Below are positions 1 through 10,700 of a DNA stretch of 64,000 nucleotides, piece by piece. Made by a program: the position numbers and the translations under genes. Each line of letters opens with the position of its first letter. The first letter of the stretch is position 1. This stretch comes from Triatoma infestans (Eukaryota; Arthropoda; Insecta; Hemiptera; Reduviidae). The stretch is from positions 1-64,000 of the forward strand of contig JAAEAF010003318.1 of assembly GCA_011037195.1 (NCBI GenBank), written 5' to 3'. Below the pieces are notes generated by a model. That model did no database searches, was not told the origin of the DNA, and was given only the letters and a program-made list of their open reading frames with translations.

Positions 1-1003
1 TAAACACTAACCTAACTAGTCTTGCTAGATAAGAGAATTGATGATTATATTATAGCCCACTAGAGCGCTCTATAAACACTAACCTAACTAGTCTTGCTAG
101 ATAAGAGAATTGGTGATTATATTATAGCCCACTAGAGCGCTCTATAAACACTAACCTAACTAGTCTTGCTAGATAAGAGAATTGATGATTATATTATAGC
201 CCACTAGAGCGCTCTAAACACTAACCTACCTAGTCCTTGCCTCGTAAAGAATTGATGATTTATTATGCCCCAACTAGAGCGCTCTATAAAACACTAACCT
301 AACAGTCTTGCTAGATAAGAGAAGTGATGATTTCTATTATGCCCACTAGAGCGCTCTACCAACACTAACCTACTAGTCTTGTGCTAGATAAAGAATTGAT
401 GATTATAGTATAGCCCACTAGAGCGCTCTATAAACACTAACCTACGTTTTTTAATTCTTGCTAGCTAAGAGAAATGATGATTATAATTAATACGCCGCAA
501 GATCGCTCTATAACACTAACCTAACTAGCTGCTTAATAAGAGAATGGATGATTGATATTATAGCCCTAGACGCGCTCTATAACACTAACCTACACTAGTC
601 TGCTAGAATAAGAGATTGATGATTATATATAGCCCACTCGAGCACTCTATAAGCACTAACCTAACTATCTTGCTAGATAAGAAGAATGATGATTATATTA
701 TACCCACTAGAGACTCTATAAACACTAACCTAACTAGTCTGCTAGATAATAGAATTTGATATTATATATAGCCCACAAGAACACTAACCTAACTAGTCTT
801 GCTAGATAAGAGAATTGATGATTATATTATAGCCCACTAGAGCGCTCTATAAACACTAACCTAACTAGTCTTGCTAGATAAGAGAATTGATGATTATATT
901 ATAGCCCACTAGAGCGCTCTATAAACACTAACCTAACTAGTCTGGCTAGATAAGAGAATTGATGATTATATTATAGCCCGCTAGAGCGCTCTATAAACAC
1001 TAA
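1..1003. repeat. 72-bp tandem satellite array, about 14 monomers
   Basis: The monomer begins TAAACACTAACCTAACTAG and ends AGAGCGCTCTA. Successive copies start at 1, 73 and 145, so the period is 72 bp. Monomers at the two ends (1-200 and about 780-1003) are nearly identical, whereas those between about 200 and 780 carry many one- or two-base indels. The array opens at the window edge, so its full size is unknown. It joins family-H sequence at about 1003, and a lone monomer end (AGCGCT followed by AACACTGAACC) sits at the same junction in the related copy at 15313. Confidence 0.95.
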
Positions 1004-1436
1004 ACCAACTACATATAAAAATTGAAATTAACGCCACAAATACCTCACAACTATCCAAAATATTTTTTAGCATCCCAAGTTTCAAGGAAATCTTTGTTTT
1101 CGGAAAAACCCCCCCCCCCCCAACTATAAATCTATAAAGTTACATTTCCGGTTTAATCGATTTGTAATTCTATCAATTATTTGTATATGTATTAATATTA
1201 TGTAGGTGGTAAAATCGTATATTAAACTGTATTAATATTTTAGAGAAAAGCATACTACGCTACTTTTCCCCCCAGAACCACTAAAAAAGTAAGTTTCCTC
1301 AAGGAAAATATTTCAAATCAAAATGATAGATATTTATGTGCATAGATAGTAAACAAAGTTTAAAGAAAATCGCAATTTCGAAAATCTGACACGATCCAAT
1401 AATATTTCCTCTTATTAAGAGTAAGAGAAAGTATGA
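1004..1436 (+). mobile_element. Family H (Helentron-like) 3' portion next to the satellite
   Basis: This is a diverged family-H segment: it has the 'aaagaaaatcg' block, the 'tgacacgat' block and a terminal stem-loop, CCTCTTATTAAGAGTAAGAGAAAGT, read in two halves at about 1408-1433. The left part (1004-1330) aligns by eye with 15319-15670. No coding capacity is seen. Confidence 0.6.
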
Positions 1437-1530
1437 TAAATATATGAATAAAACTACTGGAATGAGTAAATATTAATTTAAGGGATAACAATTCAGTAAT
1501 CTACATAATTTTATTATAATAATTTTTCAG

Positions 1531-1767
1531 GGAAGGGAATAGCCAAGTGGTTAGCGTACTGGGCTCCCATGCGGAATACCCGGGTTCGAATCCAGCCGTG
1601 CTATCCTTAGATTTTCTTTCTTCTAGGAGTTTCTACAGCTCACTGTCCGGTGACACTCTCGTTAGGGACAACACTGTCCGGAGGCCGGAAGTGCACTGAG
1701 AAGACTCCAGGCGCCAATGACCGTACATGTTGAAAAGCGCCTTAAAGTAAAAAAAAAAAAAAAAAAT
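1531..1767 (+). mobile_element. tRNA-headed SINE (family A), copy 1
   Basis: The head is tRNA-like, with an A box (tagccaagtggttagc) and a B box (gggttcgaatcc). The body contains 'cagctcactgtccggtga' and 'ccaggcgccaatgacc', and the copy ends in a run of about 18 A. The same body recurs at 6240, 6737, 11517 and 16480 and as a 3' fragment at 47556, which is why this is a SINE and not a tRNA gene. It is the best preserved copy in the window. Confidence 0.9.
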
Positions 1768-1985
1768 ATTTATTTTTTAATTTTGGATTAGTATTTTCAA
1801 TCAGTTAATATTATAACAGTATAATAAGTATCATATCATAACAGTTTTACATTATACAATTAATTCATATTAACGGCAAACGTAGGTATTTAAAGCATTA
1901 CAGCGATTTAATATTCAAATTATATTTAAGACATCCTTTAACAATTTGACCCCAAAATAATAAAAAAATTATAAAACAAAACAAA

Positions 1986-2703
1986 TCTGGTGTGAAACAC
2001 TCACACAACTTTCTCTTACTCCAGTTCTCCGGTAAAAATTATAATTGACAAATTTTATAGTTTATGTAGTCCTCATGCGTTAGTCTAGTGGCTAGCGCAC
2101 TCGCCTTTCGTGTGCATTCAGGGTTCGATTCACGTGAGGGCAAAGTCGATGTTGACCGAGCATCGTGATAAAAAGTGGGAAGCTACAGTTAGTAGCGCCC
2201 TAGGTAGCGAAGGCCGGGACTAAACTAAACGGCGTGGGAACTGCGGAGTGCTTACCCCTATTCAAATAGCCGTCTGGCAAGCCTTGACCCTTGATGGTTG
2301 TTGCGCCATAGGGTTTTTATAGTTTATATACCAAATTTAATGAAATTCTTCGAAAACTGAAAAAACTGTCAGTAAAAGCTCACTTCCGATTTACCAATTT
2401 TCTTGAAACTCGGAATTTAGGCCATCTATTTATTTCTAATTAATTTTCTTCGGATGATAGAATTGTATAATCCAACTATGATAGCACTATAGAGAAAAAC
2501 ATAACACACTCTCTCCTAAAAGTGCCCTTAAATGAATTTTCCTAGAGAAATGTTTTAAATAAAAGTTGTAGATCTTTGTATGTGTAGTTGATATAATCAA
2601 GTTTGAAGAAAATGGTCGGAGCCATTTTTGAGAAAAATGCAAAAAAGTAAAAAAACACAACTAGTAAAGTGTTCTTTTTTACTAGGAAGGAGTAAGAGAA
2701 AGT
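1986..2703 (+). mobile_element. Family H element, interrupted by a SINE
   Basis: It begins TCTGGTGTGAAACACTCACA, then ACTTTCTCTTACTCC, and ends ACTAGGAAGGAGTAAGAGAAAG. It carries one internal module (from 'cacttccg' to 'aaagttgtagatctttg'). SINE-B sits inside at 2066-2314. No reading frame of its own is convincing; the open frames here are incidental. It lies just upstream of the start of gene 1. Confidence 0.75.
2066..2314 (+). mobile_element. tRNA-headed SINE (family B) with intact target duplication
   Basis: The head folds as a near-complete tRNA: acceptor arms CCTCATG/CGTGAGG, A box TAGTCTAGTGG, B box GGTTCGATTC. The insert is bounded by a perfect 13-bp direct repeat TTTTATAGTTTAT at 2053-2065 and 2315-2327, a sequence that occurs only once in other family-H copies. 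There is no long poly-A. The body is unlike family A, so this is a second SINE family. Confidence 0.88.
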
Positions 2704-2780
2704 AAAAAGAATTCAAATGAAAACTAAGTTTGCTTAATAATATAATAAAACTGATGAACAAGAAAGAGGTGCAGGGTCGG

Positions 2781-2812
2781 TATATATGAAGTGAGGAGGG
2801 TTTGGTCGTCAA
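2781..2812 (+). promoter_or_regulatory. Possible core promoter of gene 1
   Basis: A TATATAT run at 2781-2787 lies 28-29 bp before TCAACT at 2809, an acceptable arthropod initiator, and about 100 bp before the ATG at 2888. Spacing fits a TATA/Inr promoter, but both motifs are common by chance in AT-rich DNA. Confidence 0.3.
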
Positions 2813-2887
2813 CTAACTGGAATTGTTGGCAGTCTATCTGAGGCAACAGTCCAGTAAAGTTCGTACTGTTCTTTTTTGTGTACGGTT

Positions 2888-5800
2888 ATGTATTTCCGTT
2901 TAATTTTCATCATAATCTTAGCTATCAATTATGTTGGTGCTGCCAGCAATTCACTAAATACAGAATTACTGTATTCAATCAATAAAGCCCTTTCCTATTA
3001 TATCAGCAATTATGAAGAACCATTTTTTAATATTATTTTTGGAACAATGATTACTAAAGGTAACAAAACAATTATTGTATCTATTTTATGTTTCTTATCC
3101 AGGTAAACATTCACCTAAATTTAATAATTTATTTTTGTTTGATAAAATATCTATCAACATTTTTTGACCCTTTATTCTTCTTCAAGGACAAAATTTTAAA
3201 TTAACTAAGTTTAACTTGTTGTGTTTTTATAATTTATATTCTTTAATAAACTACTAAATATCAGAATGTAAACATAATATTTTATTTTTTTATCAATGAT
3301 TTTACACTGATTGCAATCCTAAAAATCATAATTAATAATTATTCTTCAAAGTTGAAACTATTGTAATTTTTTTCCCTAAAGTTATTCTGTATACTGTGCA
3401 GATTATAGACCAGTATCAGACAATATTTTGAAATTGCAATTTTGAGCGAACCGCTCAACATACCTTCCTTAAAAATCAATTTTTTAGAAAAATTATTTTA
3501 TTCTGTATAAAAGTCATAGATCTTTTATTTTATTTGTTTGCCTTATATTTATGCTATTCGGCCAGAGGGACTAGGTTAAGTTACGACCAGGAATGTTTAC
3601 AATTTATATTAATAAAAGTTTTGGAAATTATCATTCCATAAAGAATTCTGGAAAATTTACTTTTCATATCATAGCTACCTAGTTTTCGTATCAAATTTTC
3701 CATTTCGAGTTTTCACCGGAAATATTCTTTTTTAGGTCCCCTGAGTCCAAAAAAATATGATTTTTAGCAATAGGTCTGTATGTGGAACAGCATATCTCAA
3801 ACAAGGAAAAATCGTAGAATGTTCAAACTTAATATTCCGTTAAACTGTTACCAGGAGACCTGAGAATAAGCTTTTCATCAAACTTCTTCAACCGGAAATG
3901 CTACATTACTGGACTTTTTTTTTTAGTTTTTGTGATTTTTCTCGAAAACCGCTCCAACGAATTTCTTTGAACATTAATTATTATATCAACTATATGTATA
4001 ATGAGCTACAACTTTTATTTGAAACATTTCTCTGGGAAATTCATTTAAGGGGAGGGGTGGGATGAGGTTTTTCTCTAAAGTGCTACTTCAGTTTACTATA
4101 CATCTCAATAATATTACGGTTTTACTGATAGGTATTTTTTCAGATTTCTGCTATTTTCTCAAAAACAGCTTCCACGATTTTCTTTAAACTAGGATTATGA
4201 ACTATACAAATAAAGAGCTATAACTTTTATTTGAAGAATTTCTCCTGGGTTGTTATATTTTTCTCTAAAATGCTATCATGGTTTAGTATAACAGTTCAAG
4301 CATCAAAATTATTTATAAATAAATAGATTGCCGAAATTGCGGGGTTTCAAGTGAATTCGCCCTTCCGGTCATATGATATTATTCAAACTTGAATTATTTT
4401 CAGATATTTTATTCAGTACAAAGACATACAAATATTCACAGACATTCGCTATATATTTACTTATGTAACACCAACCAAAGAGAGAACAGCAACCAAAGAG
4501 AATAAAAAGAAGAGAAACAAACCCAACCACTCTCTTGGACTGGAGTGGGAGAAACTGTATAAATACTGTTCAATACAGTACAGGTCGATACAGTTCAACT
4601 CAGTTCACTGTAGTTCATCATCTCGTGTTACTTTCATACCATTCTACCTTATCCATTCTCTATTGTAAAGTCCAGGCAGATTGTGTCTCTTTATTTATTA
4701 TACATAGTTAACCAGTTTAACCAAGTCTTCTCATTTCATCAACCAGACCTAAATTCTCTCCACCTAACACATCCATTATAGGCTGGGATGCGGCACTCAT
4801 AACATCCCTGAAGTCGGCTCCACCCACAACTACTCCGACGAATGTTCAGCCAAATTGACAGATTCTCCAAAACGCCCGTAAAACAATTCTAACAATTTTC
4901 TCCGGGAAAAATGTTTTTAATAAAAATGATAGGTTTAATGATAAAATGATAGGATAATGATACGTGGAATTTTGCTGAAATCTTATTTCGAAGATTCCAT
5001 GTGATCACTCACAATTACTAACTCTTACAGCATTAAAGTATTTAAAATTTAAGTAATTACATTTAAAATGAAATCATTCTTGATTCTCATCAAAGTTTTG
5101 AAAAGTTTCATTCAACAATTTTGCTACAGCTAGTTCTATTTATTTCCCTAAATTTCTTGACCATTCTGGAATCCTTGGATAATGCAATATCCATTTCCTG
5201 TTGGGCCTTACCAGCAGAATATACATATAAAATATTTTTAAGAAGGATTAACGGAATGATTTATCAATGATCAAATAATCTATGATTATTTCCATTATGA
5301 GTAATAAATCCAAAAATTTCTATTTTTTTTATGTTTCTTTCTTTCATTCAACATCTTTATTTATCTTCATGACATCTCACCTAATTGATATCATCTTGAT
5401 GACATCACCTTCGTGATACATAATTTCTTCCCTGTTTCAAATTATATAACCCAAATTATAATATGTATTCATCTATAAAAAAAAAAATAGGTTAAATTAT
5501 TTTGCAGGTCGTCTACTAAGATTTGCTGGAATCAATGAAGTGGATGAAATATTAGAGAAATGCCGTCTAATAATGGAAAAGTTATATCGCCAAGAATGGG
5601 CACTCACTCCATATGGTTCGTAAGTTTTTTTTTGTGATCTTCATTTTGAATAATTGTTTGTTGTTTTTTTCCTGCGCCATGGATTTCGGCTATTCTACCA
5701 TTCTGCGTAGAATATAAAATATTTGGAGGTTGTTCGCGTCCGAGATTGTTCTCATGTGCCCCCTGGAAAACCAACTAAACGAATAACAGCAATCGCCTGC

Positions 5801-7728
5801 GCATTTTGTATAATTGAGTAAGTAAAAAATATTATTAAGAGACATTTTCCGTGGTAGCCTGCTTCATTTTGTGGTATCGACCGGTTTCGGTGTTTCGCCC
5901 ATCTTCAGGATCGTTTTTTCAGACAACACAGACTTGCACAGAGCAAATTCAGTTTTACACACTTTACACTGAGTATGTAAAATTGAATTTGCTCTGTGCA
6001 AGTCTGTTGTCACACTATCTGAAAAACGCATCCTGAAGATGGGCGAACGCCCGAAACCGGTCGATGACCACAAAATGAAGCAGGCTGCCACGGAAAATGT
6101 CTCTGATGCTTTCCAGCTATGCGAAACCAACCTCCACAACAAAAAATATTATCCCTTGAAATTTAATTGCTTCACTATATTTATTTATTTCATAAGTTTC
6201 AATTTAGTTTATTTCATATGAATAGATTTTTTTAATTTAGGGACGGGCTCATTGTTAGTGCGAAGGTCCCCGGATTCGGATCCGATGCTACCCTTAGATT
6301 TTTTTCTTCCTAGGAGCTTCCACAGCTCACTGTCCGGTGATGGACAATGTTGTCTGTAAGGAGAGAACACTGTTCAGAGTCCCGTTCAGTGCACGTTCCA
6401 GGCGTTAATGAATGTGATGCGCTTAAAAAAATAAATAATGATATTATTAAAATAAAATAAAAAAAATATTATGTCACTCATTTTTAACAAATTTTGTAAT
6501 AAATTTGCTGAATCAATAATTATTCCAAATCGTTACTCATTGAAAAATGGTAAATAATTTGATTTCTCTAAAAAAATTCAAAATTCAAAATACATTTATC
6601 TAGATATTTATTATAAGGAACTTTATAAAGTTAAGTCTGCATATTGCTGACGATTCAATTGAATTTAAGGAATAAAGCAGCAAAGTATTCTCGTATATTC
6701 CTTCTCAAGAATAAGATTTTATTAAAACAATGAATGAAGGAAGAGACTAGAGGCTAAGAGGTAGCGCGCTGGACTTCCAAATGAAGATCCGGGTTTCGAG
6801 TCCAACAGTATTCTCCTTTTTCAGTGTTCTTCCTCTACAGCTCACTTGTGACGGAAACTGTGTCTGTTACGAGAGAACACTGTGCGGAGCCGGCAGTGCA
6901 CCCAAATAGTTCCGGACGCCAATGACCATAGATATTGATGCGGCTTAAATAACAAAAATAAAAGACCTATTATCATTTTGATTCTTCCTTATATTATTCC
7001 TGTTTTCAGCTGACAAATTTATGAAAATGTTGAGCGAAGTATTTGATCAAAATGATTTGAATCCAACGGTCATTAATTATACATTAACTTATAATCTTAT
7101 CAGAGGACATCCGACAATCAAGGAGTCAGATAAATGTTTAATATTATTGCTTAAAAAAGGGTATGTATCGAAAATGTGCAACACAGCAATGACAGATCCA
7201 ACAGCCATTGGCTATACGCTCTCACATCAGGCAATTTATTTCGCTGTCAGATATTCGGTTTGTAAAATCTTTTTTTTTTCTTTACTTTTAAGTTAAACAT
7301 ATAAACATTTGCTGCCCGTTAAACTTACTTTGCTTTCCCATTTCTTTTTCTAGAATATGATTTATATTTGTAGTTGTTTCCTTGGGAAAAAATCAAAGAT
7401 AAACATCAAATAAGGAAATTATGTTCAAAGATGTTTGGAGAACAAAATGTTATTTGGAAAGAATTAGGAGTTAACACATATTTGAAGGATCTATTGATTG
7501 AACAAAGTAAGTGAAGAAAGCACAGAACTAAATTAGAGCTTTCTTTAATTTAACGGCTTATTTCAAATTTCCGACGAAGTTTAGTAGGGGAAAATAGAAG
7601 AGGGCCATAAAATCTACCGAACAAAGTGCTCAGTACCTTTATTTATGTATAATAGCATTAGAGCATTTAGAATTTTAGTAATCGCGCAATAATCGAAAGT
7701 CGTTCGAGAGATTCTCGTTAAATTTTTG

Positions 7729-7769
<41 letters not shown>

Positions 7770-10700
7770 TACACACTCGTTTGGAAGGAGAACTTTCGAA
7801 TGTGATTTTTCATAATAAATAGATGTTTTGACACAAAAATAATATTTATTTATAGATCAACAACTCTACATACCTCTTCCAGTTGATCCTCTTAATACCC
7901 CTTTCATTTCTCTTACTCGATTCCCCACTATTCGAAACGTGATTAACCTATGATCACTTCCTAGATCCGTCTCTAACACCCTCCAATCCCTAATCAACCC
8001 ATACCCTTCTTCCTCTACCAAAGTTACATCTATATTGGTGGCAGCTCTTCCATTATCAAAAGTCGGAAGTTGTCTTATTCACAACTTGCAGCCCGCTAGA
8101 AATAATATAATCTTCCACTAATAACCCTTTCTCGTCCGTCCTACCACTAAGCCACAAATTCGATTTCGCATTACTATCCAACCCTAATATTACAATTTGC
8201 CCTCCTCGCCGAACATCCCTTAAAATTTCCCCCATTTTATTAAGATGTACCGCCGTTTCTTCCGCAAACTTAAAATACCCACAAACAAACGTTCGAGTAC
8301 GGAAGAGGGCGATAAGGCCAGTAAAGGACCCAGCCGGAATGGTGTGAAAGGCGGCCGGAGTGCGCAAGGTGGGCGGGAGTCTACCCGGAAGAAGAAGATA
8401 CGGAAGGACATCATTCCCAAGGTGAACGTCAATTTCCCCGCGTTTGTTAAACCGACAGTCGACCAATGAACGTGCTTGAGACGAGCCCAATTGATTGGTA
8501 GGGCCTGATAGTGTGTGGGGGGAATGATGCGGTCAAGTACAAGCACCGGTACGAAAAGATGAGGGGAGTCACCTTGGTGCATTAGGGAGACGATGGCGCG
8601 GTAATGCGAGAGGGTAGACGCGTTGGAGCCAAGAGTGGATATTCTGGACTCCACGCGTTGGAGCGGTAAATGAAGGCGCTGGGTGCATGTGCGGGTGATA
8701 ATGGTCAATGAGGGCGCGGACGAGGTCGTATTAGGGGGTTCTCCAGGCGAAGGCGAGCACTGGGCATGAGAAGGGGTGATGGTGGTCGAGGAGTGGCGTT
8801 AAGCGAAAGCGAGGGTCAATAGTCTAGTCGAAACGGATCGGAGGGGCGCCGCGTACGGATGTGTCCGCGGGTAGCTGGAGGCGATGGGGGACGCGGGTCG
8901 GTAATGACGGGTGGTGGTGATGGGCAATCTGCCCACTGGACGGGTGGAGGGGAGATGTCGCGTTCAGAAGCCAGATGGGACGGAGAGGGCGAGGAGGGAG
9001 GCGGCGTGGAAGGGGGTAGCGAGGAGAGAGGCGATGGGCGGTGACGGGGCGCAAGGAGGACGCTTTGAGACGGGAGGTGCAGGATGGTGTGATAGCGACG
9101 ATGACACAGGTGGCATGACTGCTCAGAACGGCAACGGTAACGAAGGTGGCCGTCCGATAAGCAGGTGCGGCACACATGATGGTTCAGGACAAGGTCCAGC
9201 CGACGCGATTCGGGCATTGATTTGAAAGTCTTACACTGTCGAATCGTATGATCCGGGCGGTGGCAGTATGCACACGAGAAAGGGGCGAAGGCTGGGCACG
9301 ACAAGGGGGCGTCGCCCTGGTGGATTTGGATGGTCGGGGGATGGGCGTGTAGACGGCGCGGGGAGATAAGGAAGGGGCAGGTGTCTTCAGAGGCGAAAAG
9401 GGCGTGGGTGCCCCGGATCGCCAGCGCGGGGCATAGGAAGGGGTGGTGCGGCGTTGGGAGGTGGGGATTAGCGCAAAGCATGCAGGCGTCGTTGGAGGAA
9501 GGCGGGGACGTCGGCCACCGTGGGAAACTCAACGGCGGCATGCTCCAGTGCAAAGGTCTCGCAGATCCGGGCGTCAAAATGGCGCGCGATCAGTGAGAAA
9601 AGAAGATAGGAGGCGAGATCAGGGGCGGCCACCTTGAGTAAGGCGTGGGCGGCTTCTAAGGGCCGGCGAGAATCCGTTCCTGATTCTGGACAGACGGAGG
9701 AGGGGGAAGTGCTGGTGCGCCCAGGAGGCGCTGAAGAAGGTTTTCAGCGAAGTGCCGGCGGTTGTCCGTACGACGTGCACAGGTCGTCCCAGGCATGCCG
9801 GAATTGACCCTCCTTCAGAGGGATGTTGGCGATAATAGCGCGAGGCGGACCCTTCATCACCCCAAAAAGATGATGGAGGCGGTCGATGTCCGACAACGCT
9901 GGTTGGTCGATCACAACCAACTGAAAGAGGGCGCGAAATTCCCCCAGCGGCAGATATCGCCGGAAAAGGTGGTGACGGAGAGAGGGGGAGACGGGTAGCG
10001 GAGGAAGTGGGGGGAGCAGAGACAGAGGAGGACAGGGGAGGCAACAAAATTTCAGTCAGGGCGAGCTGTATCTCGTAATATAGGGCGCGGATTTCCCGAC
10101 CTCTGGCCAAGAGGAGCTCCTCCCACATATCGCCTGGGAGTTTGGCGGCCTGAAGGTGGGGTTCCATTTGTAGAAGGGCGCCGGAAAATTCCTCTTCCAC
10201 CAGGCGTTGCATGCCAAGGGCGTATTGCGGAAGATGGTTGCTCTTCCGCTTAGCAAGCAAATCATCTAATAGGTGCCGCAGCGTCTGCACAGCTTCCTTG
10301 ACCAAGCGGTCAAAGACGACGGAGGACAGCTGAGCACCGGCGGGAGAGGGCGTCTTGCGGGGCATGGCGCGAGCAGACGGAGGCACAGGGACAAGGCGAA
10401 CACCGGAAGCGTATCCGTCCCGGAGGACCACGATGTCTGCGCGGCAGACGCCCAGAAGCGGTGGCGAGCGAGGAGACAAATACAAAAGCAAGTAATAATG
10501 TAAAGGATGAAGAAAATAGCTGAAATAAAAAGAGGCGAGACTCACCTTCTGATGATGGCGAATGATGTCTTAAAGAGGCGATGAGGCGATAAGTGGATTG
10601 GGAAAGAAAGACGTGGCGTGTGAGTGTGTGTGTGTGTGTGTGCCTGTGCCTGCGAGAGAGAGCGAGAGAGTTCGGGTGCAAAGGCGTAATGAAGGAACGA

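Noticed and set aside
1..1003. Regular 72-bp repeats as a CRISPR array
   Set aside because: There are no spacers: the whole 72-bp unit repeats head to tail, and the DNA is eukaryotic.
1531..1605. tRNA gene
   Set aside because: The tRNA-like head is followed by a shared body and poly-A tail found at several other loci, so it is a SINE.
2066..2136. tRNA gene with near-complete cloverleaf
   Set aside because: It is the head of a 249-bp insert bounded by a 13-bp target duplication; the anticodon loop lacks the usual T33.
5851..6221. Overlapping open frames on both strands
   Set aside because: They are the two arms of a palindrome read in both directions.
7354..7415. Alternative acceptor for exon 4 of gene 1 at 7353
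   Set aside because: It opens a frame that stops after 19 codons, while the acceptor at 7373 links in phase to exons 5 and 6.
8859..9637. Several + strand open frames
   Set aside because: They are antisense shadows in a GC-rich BEL/Pao gag read on the - strand.
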